A stretch of 64,000 nt of DNA. Source: Bacillus sp. Bos-x628. GTDB taxonomy: Bacteria; Bacillota; Bacilli; Bacillales; Bacillaceae. Below, in pieces: positions 39,702-50,068 of the stretch (positions are counted from its first letter, which is position 1; each line of letters starts with the position of its first letter). Made by a program: the position numbers and the translations under genes. The notes beneath the pieces were generated by a model that was not told where the DNA came from, searched no databases, and saw only the letters and a list, made by a program, of their open reading frames with translations. The DNA is taken from contig NZ_CP159358.1 of the NCBI RefSeq assembly GCF_040500475.1, positions 2,790,001 through 2,854,000 on the forward strand, written 5' to 3'.

Positions 39702-40762
39702 TGAAGTGGAATGGACTTATTGAAGAATTTCAAGACTTCTTACCAGTAAACGAAAAAACACCAAAACTCACACTCAATGAGGGAAACACACCTCTGATCC
39801 ATCTGGCCAAGCTTTCTGAAAAGCTTGGCATTGAGCTGCATGTGAAAACAGAAGGTGTCAATCCAACCGGTTCCTTTAAAGATAGAGGAATGGTCATGGC
39901 CGTTGCAAAGGCAAAAGAAGAAGGCAATGATACGATCATGTGTGCTTCGACAGGGAACACATCTGCAGCTGCTGCCGCTTATGCGGCTCGTGCAGATATG
40001 AAATGTATCGTCATTATCCCAGATGGGAAAATTGCCTTTGGTAAGCTGGCACAAGCGGTCATGTATGGTGCGGAAATTATTGCTATTGACGGCAACTTTG
40101 ATGATGCACTTAAGATTGTACGTAGCATTTGTGAAAAAGCACCGATTGCACTTGTCAATTCAGTCAATCCTTATCGAATTGAAGGACAAAAGACAGCCGC
40201 ATTTGAAATTTGTGAACAGCTTGGTTCTGCACCAGACGTAGTTGCTATTCCTGTTGGAAATGCAGGGAATATCACTGCTTACTGGAAAGGGTTCAAAGAA
40301 TATCATGAACGAAAGGGAACCGGACTGCCAGTGATGCGCGGCTTTGAGGCTGAAGGTGCGGCAGCAATCGTCAGAAATGAAGTCATTCAGCAGCCGGAAA
40401 CGGTTGCGACTGCGATCCGCATTGGAAATCCAGCGAGCTGGAAACAAGCTGTTCAAGCGGCAGACGAATCAAATGGTAAAATTGATGAAGTAACAGATGA
40501 AGAAATTCTTCATGCCTATCAAATGATCGCCCGTGAAGAAGGTGTTTTTGCAGAGCCAGGCTCATGTGCTTCCATTGCAGGTGTGCTGAAACAAGTGAAA
40601 TCTGGTGAAATCAAACCTGGCAATAAAGTGGTTGCGGTCTTAACAGGAAACGGCTTGAAAGATCCAAACACAGCCATTGACATTTCACACATCAAACCGG
40701 TCACCCTCGATGCAGACGAAAATCAAATTCTTGCCCATTTAGAAAGGGCCGCACGCGTATGA
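39701..40762 (+). CDS. thrC: threonine synthase
   Basis: PLP-dependent enzyme (353 aa) that makes threonine from phosphohomoserine. The PLP Lys is in [11 protein letters not shown] and the phosphate-binding loop is [19 protein letters not shown] overlaps the hom stop, and its own stop overlaps the thrB start, so the operon is translationally coupled. Confidence 0.97.
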   Translation: MKWNGLIEEFQDFLPVNEKTPKLTLNEGNTPLIHLAKLSEKLGIELHVKTEGVNPTGSFKDRGMVMAVAKAKEEGNDTIMCASTGNTSAAAAAYAARADMKCIVIIPDGKIAFGKLAQAVMYGAEIIAIDGNFDDALKIVRSICEKAPIALVNSVNPYRIEGQKTAAFEICEQLGSAPDVVAIPVGNAGNITAYWKGFKEYHERKGTGLPVMRGFEAEGAAAIVRNEVIQQPETVATAIRIGNPASWKQAVQAADESNGKIDEVTDEEILHAYQMIAREEGVFAEPGSCASIAGVLKQVKSGEIKPGNKVVAVLTGNGLKDPNTAIDISHIKPVTLDADENQILAHLERAARV

Positions 40763-41679
40763 GTGAAGCCTCCATGCTTTTTTCAATCACAGTACCAGCT
40801 AGCACTGCCAATTTAGGACCAGGTTTTGATTCAGTGGGAATGGCGCTTAGCCGCTATTTAAAGCTATCGGTCTACGCCCATGACAACTGGCTGTTTGAAG
40901 CAGAAACAGATGTCGTGTCTGATATTCCAGCGGGCACTGATAATCTAATATATCAAACAGCCAAAAAGGTCGCAGATGACTTTGGAAAAACACTCCCGCC
41001 TGTTCATGTGAAAGTGTGGAGTGATATTCCATTGGCAAGGGGGTTAGGCAGCAGCGCCGCCGCAATTGTGGCAGCCGTTGAACTTGCGAACCAACTACTT
41101 GGACTGAATATATCAGATGATAAGAAGTTATTTTTTGCAAGTGAAGTAGAAGGTCATCCTGACAATGCAGGTGCCTCTTTATTTGGCGGTTTATTAATCG
41201 GTCTTCATGAAGAAGACAGAACGCATGCTGTCAAAGTACAGCATGTGGATATAGATGTTGTGGTGGTCATTCCCTTTTATGAAGTACTGACAAAAGATGC
41301 CCGAGATGTGTTGCCAAAGGATTTTTCATATAAAGATGCAGTAACAGCGAGTGCTGTGAGTAACGTCCTTGTCGCTGCCTTAATGACGCAAAACTGGTCG
41401 CTTGTCGGAGAAATGATGAATAAGGATTTATTTCACCAGCCTTATCGCACCATGCTCGTGCCAGAGTTGTCTAAGGTTGAACACGTTGCTTCATTAAAAG
41501 GAGCGTATGGAACGGCATTAAGCGGTGCTGGACCAACCATCCTCACATTAGTTGAAAAAGGGAAGGGAGAAGCACTTAAACAACAACTCTCACAGAATTT
41601 CCCGCATTGTGAAGTAGATTTACTGACGGTACCGGTAGAAGGTGTTGTCGTTGAACATCATACTGTCAATCAAGTGTAG
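40759..41679 (+). CDS. thrB: homoserine kinase
   Basis: GHMP kinase (306 aa) that phosphorylates homoserine. The ATP loop is [21 protein letters not shown]; the N-terminus is [22 protein letters not shown] overlaps the thrC stop (ATGA). It ends hom-thrC-thrB in the same order as B. subtilis. Confidence 0.97.
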   Translation: MSEASMLFSITVPASTANLGPGFDSVGMALSRYLKLSVYAHDNWLFEAETDVVSDIPAGTDNLIYQTAKKVADDFGKTLPPVHVKVWSDIPLARGLGSSAAAIVAAVELANQLLGLNISDDKKLFFASEVEGHPDNAGASLFGGLLIGLHEEDRTHAVKVQHVDIDVVVVIPFYEVLTKDARDVLPKDFSYKDAVTASAVSNVLVAALMTQNWSLVGEMMNKDLFHQPYRTMLVPELSKVEHVASLKGAYGTALSGAGPTILTLVEKGKGEALKQQLSQNFPHCEVDLLTVPVEGVVVEHHTVNQV

Positions 41680-41803
41680 GACGTGTGGATTGAGCACACG
41701 TTCTCATTTTGTTTTCTTATTGAATTTTTTTAAAGGAGAAAGCAGGGATTGTTATTTAGAGGATCGAACTATTTTTTATGGGATAAAAGGGGGAGATTCA
41801 TTT

Positions 41804-43777
41804 TTGAAAAAGTCGGTTGTCGCAGAAGATTTGACGAAAATCGTTTCCGTTTCTAACCCAATCTATTCGCCAGACGGGAAAAAGGCTGTCTTTACAAAAG
41901 TAACCGTGAATGAGCAAAGAGATGATTACAATATTCATTTGTGGATGAGAAATGAAGCGGAAGCGAAAATATCTCAGTGGACATTCGAAGATGGAAAGCA
42001 CCATCAGCCAGCTTGGTCTAACGATGGAGAGCAGCTTGCATTTATTTTACAAAAGCCGAAGGGAATCCCACAACTTGCATTAATTCAAAGTCAGGGAGGC
42101 GGTATCCGCATCTTAACGAAGATTCCATACGGGATATCAAATCCAGTCTTTTCATCGGATGGTTCTTTCATTTATGCGGGCGTTCCTTTAAAACAAACAG
42201 AATCTGTAGAAGACGAGGAAAAGCAAGAACGAGACGATTTTGCTCCAGCGATATATGATGATTTGACGTATAAAGCGGATGGAAGAGGTTTTTTAGAAGG
42301 TCGCTTTACACAAATCGTCAAAGTGGATACTCTTTCAGGGAAAATTGAGCAAATCACCAAACAGCAGGCAAACCATGTGAATCATACGATATCTCCTTGC
42401 GGAAAATGGCTAGCATATATTCAAACAACCCTTCGCACGCCTTACATAAGTGATGTGTTTCTCTTTTCATTAGAGGATGGTACAACCAAAAAAGTAACAC
42501 AATCAAAGGGGGCCTACTCTAGCGTATCCTTTTCCCCAAACGGAGAAAAACTTGTGTTTATTGGACATGAACGAGAATTCCAAAATGCAACCTTTCCGTC
42601 ATTATGGCTGTATGATTTGAAGGGAGAGAATATCCTCAATCTATCTGAAATGCTCGATATGTATGTTGGCAATTGTGTAGCAGGTGATAGTGTGATAGGT
42701 GACGTTAATCAAATCCCGCAATGGACAAAAGATAGTCAAGGGTTTTATGCGCTTGTATCTGATCAAGGAAGTACAGGAATTTACTATTTTTCGATTGAAG
42801 GATTAGCGTATCCAGTTCGACTAGAGGCGGAACATATCACCAACTTCAGTCTTCATCCAGATGAAACAAAGATGCTGGTCAGTCGTTTGTCATCCATTTC
42901 TCCAAGTGAGCTGTATGAGCTGACTTTAGGGGAACAAGCACTAAAGCAGCTGACCTTTGAGCATGAGTCGTTCCTAAAGGAACATACATTGTCAGTGCCA
43001 GAGCCGTTCTCTTTTCAATCGAAGGAAGGTGATACGGTGTATGGCTGGCTGATGAAGCCTGCCCATGTGGAAGAGGGGAAAAAGTACCCGCTCATTCTAG
43101 AGATTCATGGAGGACCGCATGCGATGTATGGTCATACGTATTTTCATGAATTTCAAATGCTCGCCTCTGAAGGGTATGCCATTGTTTACGTGAATCCTCA
43201 TGGTAGTCACGGGTATGGTCAGATGTTTACCGACCGCGTGAGAGGAAACTATGGTGATGTAGATTATGAGGATGTCATGGATGCCGTTGACTATGTGTTA
43301 GAAACAGATGATATTCTTGATGAAACAAGGCTTGGTGTGACTGGAGGTAGTTATGGCGGATTTATGACCAACTGGATAATCGGACAAACGGATCGCTTTA
43401 AAGCAGCTATCACGCAGCGGTCGATCTCAAACTGGATTAGCTTTTATGGAATAAGTGATATTGGCTATTTCTTTACGAGGTGGCAGATTGGTGGAGATAT
43501 TTACGATTCTATTGACAAGTTATGGGACCGTTCTCCATTAAAATATGCGAAGCAGATGCAAACCCCTCTTCTGATTTTACACAGTGATGAAGACTATCGC
43601 TGTCCGGTAGACCAAGCAGAGCAACTATTTGTAGCATTGAAAGAGCTTGGGAAAGATACACGACTGATCAAATTTCCGAAAGCGTCTCATGATTTATCCA
43701 GAAGCGGTCATCCCGCGCAACGAATACAAAGACTGACCTTTATCAATGAATGGTTTCGAGAGAAGCTATCCACATAA
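41804..43777 (+). CDS. yuxL: S9-family prolyl oligopeptidase-type peptidase YuxL
   Basis: Acylaminoacyl-peptidase-like serine peptidase of 657 aa. An N-terminal seven-bladed propeller (repeats such as YSPDGKKAVF, WSNDGEQLAF, FSPNGEKLVF) is followed by an alpha/beta-hydrolase domain. The nucleophile is Ser in GGSYGGF, Asp is in HSDEDYRCP and His is in ASHDLS. TTG 41804 follows AAAAGGGGGAG and gives the B. subtilis-like N-terminus; the longer frame extends into thrB. It has no signal peptide, so it is cytoplasmic. Confidence 0.92.
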   Translation: MKKSVVAEDLTKIVSVSNPIYSPDGKKAVFTKVTVNEQRDDYNIHLWMRNEAEAKISQWTFEDGKHHQPAWSNDGEQLAFILQKPKGIPQLALIQSQGGGIRILTKIPYGISNPVFSSDGSFIYAGVPLKQTESVEDEEKQERDDFAPAIYDDLTYKADGRGFLEGRFTQIVKVDTLSGKIEQITKQQANHVNHTISPCGKWLAYIQTTLRTPYISDVFLFSLEDGTTKKVTQSKGAYSSVSFSPNGEKLVFIGHEREFQNATFPSLWLYDLKGENILNLSEMLDMYVGNCVAGDSVIGDVNQIPQWTKDSQGFYALVSDQGSTGIYYFSIEGLAYPVRLEAEHITNFSLHPDETKMLVSRLSSISPSELYELTLGEQALKQLTFEHESFLKEHTLSVPEPFSFQSKEGDTVYGWLMKPAHVEEGKKYPLILEIHGGPHAMYGHTYFHEFQMLASEGYAIVYVNPHGSHGYGQMFTDRVRGNYGDVDYEDVMDAVDYVLETDDILDETRLGVTGGSYGGFMTNWIIGQTDRFKAAITQRSISNWISFYGISDIGYFFTRWQIGGDIYDSIDKLWDRSPLKYAKQMQTPLLILHSDEDYRCPVDQAEQLFVALKELGKDTRLIKFPKASHDLSRSGHPAQRIQRLTFINEWFREKLST

Positions 43778-43806
43778 AAAAAACGACCTGCAATGGGTCG
43801 TTTTTG
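43776..43806. terminator. shared terminator of yuxL and yutI
   Basis: Stem AAAACGACC / GGGTCGTTTT with flanking A and T runs, between converging genes. Confidence 0.88.
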
Positions 43807-43820
43807 TATTCATATATGAT

Positions 43821-44057
43821 TTAGAAAACCTGTTCAACTTCTACAACGCCAGGCACTTCTTCTAATAATGCACGCTCAATACCGGCTTTAAGTGTAATGG
43901 TTGAACTTGGGCAGCTTCCGCATGCACCAAGAAGACGCAATTTTACAATACCATCTTCAATGTCTACAAGCTCGCAGTCTCCACCATCACGTAATAGAAA
44001 TGGACGAAGTTTGTCCAGTACTTCCTGTACTTGGTCTTTCATTTCGACTTCAGTCAT
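43821..44057 (-). CDS. yutI: NifU-like iron-sulfur carrier YutI
   Basis: Nfu-type C-terminal domain protein of 78 aa with the cluster-binding CxxC in [16 protein letters not shown]. It probably carries a Fe-S cluster from SufBCD to apo-targets. ATG follows AAAGGAGCG. It lies between yuxL and yuzD, as in B. subtilis. Confidence 0.93.
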   Translation of the reverse strand: MTEVEMKDQVQEVLDKLRPFLLRDGGDCELVDIEDGIVKLRLLGACGSCPSSTITLKAGIERALLEEVPGVVEVEQVF

Positions 44058-44241
44058 TAGAGATATTCGCTCCTTTCACAACATATCACCATTATATTCA
44101 TCTGGACGATAAAAATCTATTGATTGGTTTCAAAGTTTCTTTCTCATTATAGCACATTCTTATATTGAAACAAAAAGTCATTTTGACTTTTTTCAAACAG
44201 AAATTTCAGCTAAAATGAAAAAAGAACAGGGGGCTTGTAGA

Positions 44242-44571
44242 ATGAATCAAATCGTTGATCTTTACGTATATGGAAGAGATGTACGATGTGCCAGCTGCGT
44301 GAATCTGCCTTCTTCAAAAGATACATATGAGTGGTTAGCTGCAGCGTTAAAACGAAAATATCCGAATCAACCTTTTCGCATCACATATGTCGATATTGAG
44401 CAACCTCCGGAAAATGAACGTCAAAAAGAGCTGTCCCAGCGGATTTTAGAGGATGAGTTCTTTTATCCGCTAGTCCTTGTAGAGGATCAAATTGTCGGAG
44501 AAGGCAATCCAAGACTAAAAGACATTTATCAAGAAATGAAGAAGTACGGCTACAAAGAGAGCAGCGAATAA
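44242..44571 (+). CDS. yuzD: DUF1462 thioredoxin-fold protein YuzD
   Basis: Protein of 109 aa, putative disulfide oxidoreductase of the YuzD family. A CxxC occurs in VRCASCVNLPSSKDTYEWL, and YPLVLVEDQIVGEGNPRLKDIY is the conserved C-terminal block. ATG 44242 follows CAGGGGG. A terminator overlaps its stop codon. Confidence 0.87.
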   Translation: MNQIVDLYVYGRDVRCASCVNLPSSKDTYEWLAAALKRKYPNQPFRITYVDIEQPPENERQKELSQRILEDEFFYPLVLVEDQIVGEGNPRLKDIYQEMKKYGYKESSE

Positions 44572-44585
44572 GCTGTTCTTTTTTT
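44557..44585 (+). terminator. terminator overlapping the end of yuzD
   Basis: Stem AGAGCAGC / GCTGTTCT (one G-T pair) with seven Ts. Confidence 0.7.
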
Positions 44586-44599
44586 GAGAAAAATAAATA

Positions 44600-44649
44600 G
44601 AACGCACGTTCTTTTTAGGATTGAAAAAGAACGCATGTTCGTTTATAAT
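44600..44649 (+). promoter_or_regulatory. promoter with two LexA (SOS) boxes
   Basis: TTGAAA (44621-44626), 17-base spacer, TATAAT (44644-44649). GAACGCACGTTC (44600-44611) is upstream and GAACGCATGTTC (44629-44640) is inside the spacer. Both match the Bacillus LexA core GAAC-N4-GTTC exactly, so repression by LexA and induction after DNA damage are expected. Confidence 0.88.
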
Positions 44650-44672
44650 GAAATCAAAGGAGCGTGAGCATT

Positions 44673-44903
44673 ATGAATGATTTACTTAAACAATCTCTTC
44701 ATCAGAAAACACCGATTGAAATGATTTATATGAAGAAAAACGGAGATTGCACGAAGCGGAAAATGATTGTACACCGTCAATCTGAACAATTGATACAAGC
44801 GTATTGTTTATCGAAGAAGACAATGAGAACATTTCGTAAAGACTGCATTCTTGCCCTTGCTCCTATACGTTTTACAAAACCATCGGCACATGCCGTTTCA
44901 TAG
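44673..44903 (+). CDS. small basic WYL-like protein under LexA control
   Basis: Protein of 76 aa, strongly basic, one domain. The pattern PIEMIYMKKNGDCTKRKMIV, then QAYCLSKKTMRTFRKDCILAL looks like a stand-alone WYL-type fold, the ligand-sensing domain often found in regulators of DNA repair and phage defence. Recognition is from pattern only. ATG 44673 has AAAGGAG upstream. With two LexA boxes over its promoter it is likely an SOS-induced gene. No B. subtilis name is assigned here. Confidence 0.6.
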   Translation: MNDLLKQSLHQKTPIEMIYMKKNGDCTKRKMIVHRQSEQLIQAYCLSKKTMRTFRKDCILALAPIRFTKPSAHAVS

Positions 44904-44937
44904 AAAAAAGCTCCTTTTCAAGTTAAGGAGCTTTGAG
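44904..44937 (-). terminator. terminator of yutJ
   Basis: Stem AAAGCTCCTT / AAGGAGCTTT with a T run on the minus strand, downstream of yutJ. It may also serve the LexA-controlled gene. Confidence 0.75.
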
Positions 44938-44954
44938 AAAAAATTCGCATAGAA

Positions 44955-46022
44955 TTAACCATTGTGATGCTTGTACATCCAAAGGAGTCCTGATTTTAGT
45001 AGTCTTGGTACACGTCCCACAAGCGGACGATCGGCAACTAAGCCAAAGCCTGCTTTTTTTCCTAAAGAACCTAATACGCCTTTCAGTTTAAACTGCGGAT
45101 ACGCTTCAGGTAGAGGCTCGTTTTTCCAACGTTTTTGTAGAGACTGGACGATTTGTTCCGCCTGTGCTTCAGCAAGTTGTGCACTTGGTGCATGCGGAAG
45201 GCTTGCACAATCACCAACGACATATACATGCTCATCTCCAGGGAGATTATGATGAGGTGTTAATACCACACGACCTTGTGCGTCTTTTTCAACTTCCATG
45301 TCTCGTACCACTTTGCTTGGCTGAATGCCTGCTGTCCACACAATGACATCTGCTTCAATCGCATGATCATGGTTATAAACGAGTCCTTCTTCAACCTTCG
45401 TAATATTTGCGCAATTAATGATCTGCACGTCATTTTCTTCAAACCACTTCTGTACATATAGACTTAATCTCTTTGGAAAGCTTGATAGAATCAGTTCTCC
45501 ACGGTCAAATAGAATAATGTTTAAATCAGCTCTGCTTTCTCGCAGTTCACTGGCTAGCTCTACCCCGCTTAGCCCAGCACCGACAATCGCAACCGTTGCA
45601 CCTGCACTTAAGTTGTTTAATTTGTTATACGTAAGTCTTGACTGATCAATGGTTTGAATGCTGTATGTATGTTCCTTTGCACCAGGGACATCATGGTACT
45701 TGTCCTCACAGCCGAGTCCAATGACAGTGTCGTCATATGGAATCGGTTCACGATCGCTGAATAAGATCAGTTTGTTTTCAAGATCAATTTTTTCAACTTC
45801 CCCATATTGAATATCCAGCTTTGGATGCTCTGGAAAGGATACTCGAATGTGATGATCAGAGATTGTTCCAGCAGCAAGTGCATAATATTCTGTTTTTAAA
45901 CAGTGGTAAGGGTTTCGATCAATTAATGTGATGGTTACATCATCAGGTAATTGATTTGGCAATAAGCGGTGGAGAACCCGCATATTCCCGTAACCTCCGC
46001 CGATCAAGACTAATTTTTTCAT
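44955..46022 (-). CDS. yutJ: NADH dehydrogenase-like flavoprotein YutJ
   Basis: Type II NADH dehydrogenase-like protein of 355 aa. The N-terminal FAD site is VLIGGGYGNMRVL and the NAD site is VAIVGAGLSGVELASELRE; VYVVGDCASLPH is the second FAD motif. ATG 46022 follows GGAGAATCG; the longer frame adds nine unlikely residues. Related to Ndh and YumB but with a shorter C-terminus; the electron acceptor is not established. Confidence 0.88.
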   Translation of the reverse strand: MKKLVLIGGGYGNMRVLHRLLPNQLPDDVTITLIDRNPYHCLKTEYYALAAGTISDHHIRVSFPEHPKLDIQYGEVEKIDLENKLILFSDREPIPYDDTVIGLGCEDKYHDVPGAKEHTYSIQTIDQSRLTYNKLNNLSAGATVAIVGAGLSGVELASELRESRADLNIILFDRGELILSSFPKRLSLYVQKWFEENDVQIINCANITKVEEGLVYNHDHAIEADVIVWTAGIQPSKVVRDMEVEKDAQGRVVLTPHHNLPGDEHVYVVGDCASLPHAPSAQLAEAQAEQIVQSLQKRWKNEPLPEAYPQFKLKGVLGSLGKKAGFGLVADRPLVGRVPRLLKSGLLWMYKHHNG

Positions 46023-46276
46023 GACGATTCTCCTTTTCCCCCTAGACATTGAAAAACACTTATACTAAAAAACTTTAAGTTAAAATACCAAATAAAATTA
46101 TATCGAATTTACTGTGAAACCACAATAATTGTTTCAAAATAACCTACATATTCATTAGTTAGTCCTAATTAGTAAAACATGTTACGCAGATTAGGTGTAA
46201 CGATTTAGGTAAGCTCATTTTTTGACTAATGAGGTCAAATTCGGTAGGATGTAAAGGCAATGTGAGGTGAAGCACA

Positions 46277-46513
46277 GTGTTTCCACTGATCGAATTTTGT
46301 GTAAGCAATCTTGCACAAGGGTCTCAAGAAGCAAAAGAGAAGCTTGAAAAAGACCCAAACCTAGATGTAATGGAATACGGTTGTTTAAGCTACTGCGGGA
46401 AATGTATGGACTCCCCATTTGCGCTTGTGAATGGAGAATTTGTTTCAGGAGAAAATGCAGAGCAGCTAGTAGAGCGTATCTATGCTTTTATAGAGGAAAA
46501 TGACATGTTTTAA
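46277..46513 (+). CDS. yuzB: DUF1450 protein YuzB
   Basis: Protein of 78 aa with a YuzB/DUF1450 pattern. Cysteines lie in [11 protein letters not shown] and [22 protein letters not shown], giving a C-x4-C-x2-C arrangement that resembles thioredoxin-like ferredoxins. It starts with GTG. Function unknown. It is divergent from yutJ and has its own terminator. Confidence 0.85.
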   Translation: MFPLIEFCVSNLAQGSQEAKEKLEKDPNLDVMEYGCLSYCGKCMDSPFALVNGEFVSGENAEQLVERIYAFIEENDMF

Positions 46514-46548
46514 ATGCACCATATCGGAACAGGAGGTGCATTTTTTTA
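46512..46548 (+). terminator. terminator of yuzB
   Basis: Stem AAATGCACC / GGTGCATTT with seven Ts, starting at the yuzB stop codon. Confidence 0.85.
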
Positions 46549-46819
46549 AAACTTGGAGCTTCCATTTTCAAGGAGAATCGATAGAAAGCGCATCCAATAT
46601 GTTATGCTAATAAAATATCATTAAAATGAAGAATTGGTTTTGTTCGGTGGCTAGACAGATGATGCGAAACCGCTAAATCCTGAGTTTATGAGGGCTGTTA
46701 GTGTGAATGTTATAAGACCTTGGGGAAATTTTTTTCCTTAGTTTTCATTGTAAATCTTCCTATATTTGTTGTATTCAGGTGACATCATGGCATGACAAGA
46801 GAGGAAGGGCTGGGCATAA

Positions 46820-47305
46820 ATGGGTAAAAAAACTAAAAGAAAAAACGATTCTGTTGGAGATCATATGTTTGCTATTGTCGTTGTTTTTCTTATGTGTATG
46901 TTCATTATTTCTTCACCTTTTTTGATGTTTTTAGGAGTTTTTAAATTAGTGTCCTTGTTCCCAGATGTTTCAATCAATACAAGTGGTACTTTTAATTCTT
47001 TTGTAGTTTTATTTAAGTTTTTCTTGCTAACAGTAGTAGTGGTGGGTGTTGTAGATATAGTGTTCTCCCAAGTTTTGATGAAAAAAAAGGGATTCTTCAA
47101 TTATGTTAGTGAAGCTATATTCATGTTTGGTGTGTTTTATCTTTATGTTTTGATTTATTCATTGAATGCTCAGGAGATTGTTATAAGGAATAATGGTGTA
47201 TTGTGGGTATCTTTATTTTTGTTTATTTTGTATGTGGTGATCACTTCAGTGTATCCAATTTCAAAAAGGATACATGGCATGATGAGTAATATCCAGAATA
47301 AATAA
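46820..47305 (+). CDS. small integral membrane protein, possibly YrvL-like
   Basis: Protein of 161 aa with a short basic N-terminus and four hydrophobic segments (about residues 15-45, 65-90, 95-120, 125-150). The general pattern resembles the YrvL family of four-helix membrane regulators, but I cannot be certain. GAGGAAGGG lies upstream of the ATG at more than usual distance. Its AT-rich composition and position between yuzB and dapF suggest a recent insertion. Confidence 0.55.
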   Translation: MGKKTKRKNDSVGDHMFAIVVVFLMCMFIISSPFLMFLGVFKLVSLFPDVSINTSGTFNSFVVLFKFFLLTVVVVGVVDIVFSQVLMKKKGFFNYVSEAIFMFGVFYLYVLIYSLNAQEIVIRNNGVLWVSLFLFILYVVITSVYPISKRIHGMMSNIQNK

Positions 47306-47724
47306 AAATTTATCATTGACTGATTTTCACACGCCTGACAATGGAGAGATTTTGGTACACCCGTAAGTGAGTATAAGTGTGCCATCATCATGGGGTACAC
47401 TCTATTTTCAAAATTGCTACCACAAGAAAGGGAGCGTTTTGCTTAGCACACAGTAGCATCAATGGTTCAAAAAAGTGAAATAAGTTTCCAGTTTGTTTTG
47501 AGATGTCTCGGAAAATGGTGCACTCATAAGGAGCGTTAAAGTTTAAAAAAGGTAGTGAAAAATAGTCAACGGTACCACAAGGTCGAAAAAGGCATATGCA
47601 TAATAAAAGCCCTTTGCCATGGCAGCAAAGAGCTTCTATGTATGAAAAACGGGGGATGATAAGATTGTCTCCTGAATTGACTCCTTTTATACTATAAAGA
47701 AACAAACATGTTTGGAGGACTTTC
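47306..47724. other. intergenic region upstream of dapF
   Basis: About 420 bases without a supported gene. A near-perfect hairpin lies at 47607-47635 (AAGCCCTTTG / CAAAGAGCTT, one mismatch) without a T run. GGTACAC occurs twice in the first 100 bases. The dapF promoter is not obvious. Confidence 0.4.
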
Positions 47725-48579
47725 ATGACATCATTTCAATTTACGAAAATGCACGGACTAGGGAATAATTATATCTACGTTAATCAAATACAAGAACAAC
47801 TTCCAGAAGAGCAACTATCAGAGATAGCAATCCGCGTGTCTTCAGTTTATACAGGGATCGGTTCAGACGGGATGATTCTCATTTGTTCATCAGACGTTGC
47901 GCCTGTAAAGATGCGCATTTTCAACAATGATGGATCAGAGGGAAAAAACTGCGGCAACGGACTTCGTTGTGTCGCAAAATATGTATATGAGCATGAGATT
48001 GTGAAAGACACTACGTTTCAGATTGAAACGTTATCAGGGCTCGTTGAAGCCACTGTACATGTACAGGATGGTCACGTTCATTTAGTCACAGTGGATATGG
48101 GGAAACCTCGTTTTGAAAAAGAAGCGATGCCAATGCTGGGGGAGCCGGGCAGTACAACGATCAATGAGCCGCTTGATTTTGGCACTGCGACTTTAAATGG
48201 AACGGCCGTTTCAATGGGAAACCCGCATATCGTTTTCTATTTAGAGGACATTGAGAAAGCTCCGCTCGATACACTTGGACCGATTATTGAAAAGCACGAG
48301 ACGTTCCCAGAAGGCGTCAATGTGGAATTTGTGGAAATTGTCAGCGAAACTGAATTGTATTTTCGTGTATGGGAAAGAGGTTCAGGTATCACGCAAGCCT
48401 GCGGGACTGGCGCATGTGCAGCTACTGTATCGACGATTGTCAATGGACATGCGAAAAAAGAAACAGATGTGACCGTTCACTTATCGGGTGGAGACTTAAT
48501 CATACGCTGGCAGGACAATGATCATGTGCTCATGACAGGACCTGCTGAAACCATTTGTGATGGTCGCTTCTATCTATAA
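47725..48579 (+). CDS. dapF: diaminopimelate epimerase
   Basis: PLP-independent epimerase (284 aa) that makes meso-diaminopimelate for lysine and peptidoglycan. The two catalytic cysteines are in [12 protein letters not shown] and ACGTGACAAT. ATG follows TTGGAGGAC. It stands alone in this window. Confidence 0.96.
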   Translation: MTSFQFTKMHGLGNNYIYVNQIQEQLPEEQLSEIAIRVSSVYTGIGSDGMILICSSDVAPVKMRIFNNDGSEGKNCGNGLRCVAKYVYEHEIVKDTTFQIETLSGLVEATVHVQDGHVHLVTVDMGKPRFEKEAMPMLGEPGSTTINEPLDFGTATLNGTAVSMGNPHIVFYLEDIEKAPLDTLGPIIEKHETFPEGVNVEFVEIVSETELYFRVWERGSGITQACGTGACAATVSTIVNGHAKKETDVTVHLSGGDLIIRWQDNDHVLMTGPAETICDGRFYL

Positions 48580-48653
48580 ACCATATATTTGAGAAAAGAC
48601 CGCATCACGTTTATAATTGATTAAGAAACATCCAGTCAAAAGGAGGGATGATT

Positions 48654-49016
48654 ATGAGTACACCAGTTACGATTACAGAAGCTGCTGCGTTGCAGATTAA
48701 AGATATGATGAAAGAACATGAAGAAGAAAATGCATTCCTTCGAGTGGGCGTAAAAGGCGGCGGTTGCAGCGGTCTTTCATACGGGATGGGGTTTGACCAC
48801 GAAAAAGCCGAAAAAGATACACAGTTTGAACAGCACGGCATTCAAGTCCTCGTCGACTCCGAAAGTCTTGATATCATGAAAGGAACCATCATTGATTTCA
48901 AACAATCATTAATGGGCGGCGGCTTCACCATCGATAACCCGAACGCCATTGCGTCATGCGGCTGCGGTTCTTCTTTTAGAACAGCCACGAATACCGGTAC
49001 GCCGGAAGAGTGTTAA
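48654..49016 (+). CDS. sufA: A-type Fe-S carrier (SufA/ErpA/HesB family)
   Basis: HesB/IscA-type carrier of 120 aa. The three cluster-binding cysteines are in GGGCSGLSYGMG and, near the C-terminus, SCGCGSSF. ATG 48654 has AAAGGAGGG at the right distance; ATG 48648 lies within that site. B. subtilis name YutM/SufA. It belongs functionally with sufCDSUB and yutI in this window. Confidence 0.93.
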   Translation: MSTPVTITEAAALQIKDMMKEHEEENAFLRVGVKGGGCSGLSYGMGFDHEKAEKDTQFEQHGIQVLVDSESLDIMKGTIIDFKQSLMGGGFTIDNPNAIASCGCGSSFRTATNTGTPEEC

Positions 49017-49059
49017 GGGTTAGTATCGATTAATTCTGTAAATCCATTTTGAATATTTA

Positions 49060-49098
49060 AAACCTCCTCAAATTGATTATTCATTCGAGGAGGTTTTT
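49060..49098 (+). terminator. terminator after sufA
   Basis: Stem AACCTCCTC / GAGGAGGTT with a 17-base loop and six Ts. Confidence 0.88.
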
Positions 49099-49171
49099 TG
49101 TGTTGTTTTTAAAGATACAAAAAGAGGACATGACTTAAATCAATCAACAATGTCCTCCTTTGTAAAGGTAT

Positions 49172-50068
49172 TTAAGTAGAAAAAAGCTCGCAATTTCTTA
49201 GTATTTCTTCTGTACCAAGTAAGGTAGCTTCTTCAATCCCTACGTTATTGGTTTTCATGAAAGAATGTACAGCTTGATAGCCTACTGCATAACCTGCAAA
49301 GGCTGATAATCTGACAGGTTGATAGCCTTGTTCTTTGGCAATGGTATCACCAAACATATAACTACTGACCTCAGCAAACCCTTTCGTATGTAAAGCGTCT
49401 TTTATCACTTCATTTGAATATTCTAAGTCCTGTTTATCAAAAGAAGTGACCCAAGGTCCTAAAAGGTGTTCACCATAAAGTTCTTTTGCAAATGATTCAG
49501 CTAAACCCTCTATAATTAAGTAATCTCCAACTGTCACGTTTCCGTAATCCCATTCAAAATATGAAAAGCGGATATTATGATGGAATTCATGTGCAATGAG
49601 AGCAGGAATTCGTTGGATATTATAAGGAGTTGGATATAATACTACTTGAATAAAGCCAGGAATTCCTCCAAAACCACAATATTTTTTTTGCAGTTCAAGC
49701 TTCTTCGGATCAGCTATATATAGGCAAAATCTCAACTCATCAGCATTTATATGAAGGTTGTGCTTTTTTGTAAAATCCATACAATGATGCAAGGTGATAT
49801 CCACGATTTGAAGAGCTTGAATTTCTTGTAATCTTTTTAATGCCTGTCGCCCAGTTTGTGTATCTGATATATCAAGATACCCGAGCATATTGGTTGCCAT
49901 TATGACATCATAGCCATTTTGCTGTTTAGCTTTTAACGGAACGTTTATCATATTCCACATCTTTTCAAAAGGTTTCATCATTGTGTATCGAAAAAAATGT
50001 TCTTTATTGTGTTGCATTGAAAATAACTTTTCATATTGATCAACTGTATTTTCAATCATAATCTTCAT
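49172..50068 (-). CDS. DUF2268 putative zinc protease (YjaZ-like)
   Basis: Protein of 298 aa with the zinc-protease motif HEFHHN (HExxH) near residue 165 and a downstream Glu in IIEGLAESFAKELYG that could complete a gluzincin-type site. Resembles B. subtilis YjaZ (DUF2268). No signal peptide. Start ATG lies inside the end of the MerR gene (17-base overlap), so the two are one operon. Substrate unknown. Confidence 0.8.
   Translation of the reverse strand: MKIMIENTVDQYEKLFSMQHNKEHFFRYTMMKPFEKMWNMINVPLKAKQQNGYDVIMATNMLGYLDISDTQTGRQALKRLQEIQALQIVDITLHHCMDFTKKHNLHINADELRFCLYIADPKKLELQKKYCGFGGIPGFIQVVLYPTPYNIQRIPALIAHEFHHNIRFSYFEWDYGNVTVGDYLIIEGLAESFAKELYGEHLLGPWVTSFDKQDLEYSNEVIKDALHTKGFAEVSSYMFGDTIAKEQGYQPVRLSAFAGYAVGYQAVHSFMKTNNVGIEEATLLGTEEILRNCELFST

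Noticed and set aside
47388..47726. Minus-strand 112-codon frame upstream of dapF
   Set aside because: No family, no ribosome site; composition like the surrounding intergenic DNA.
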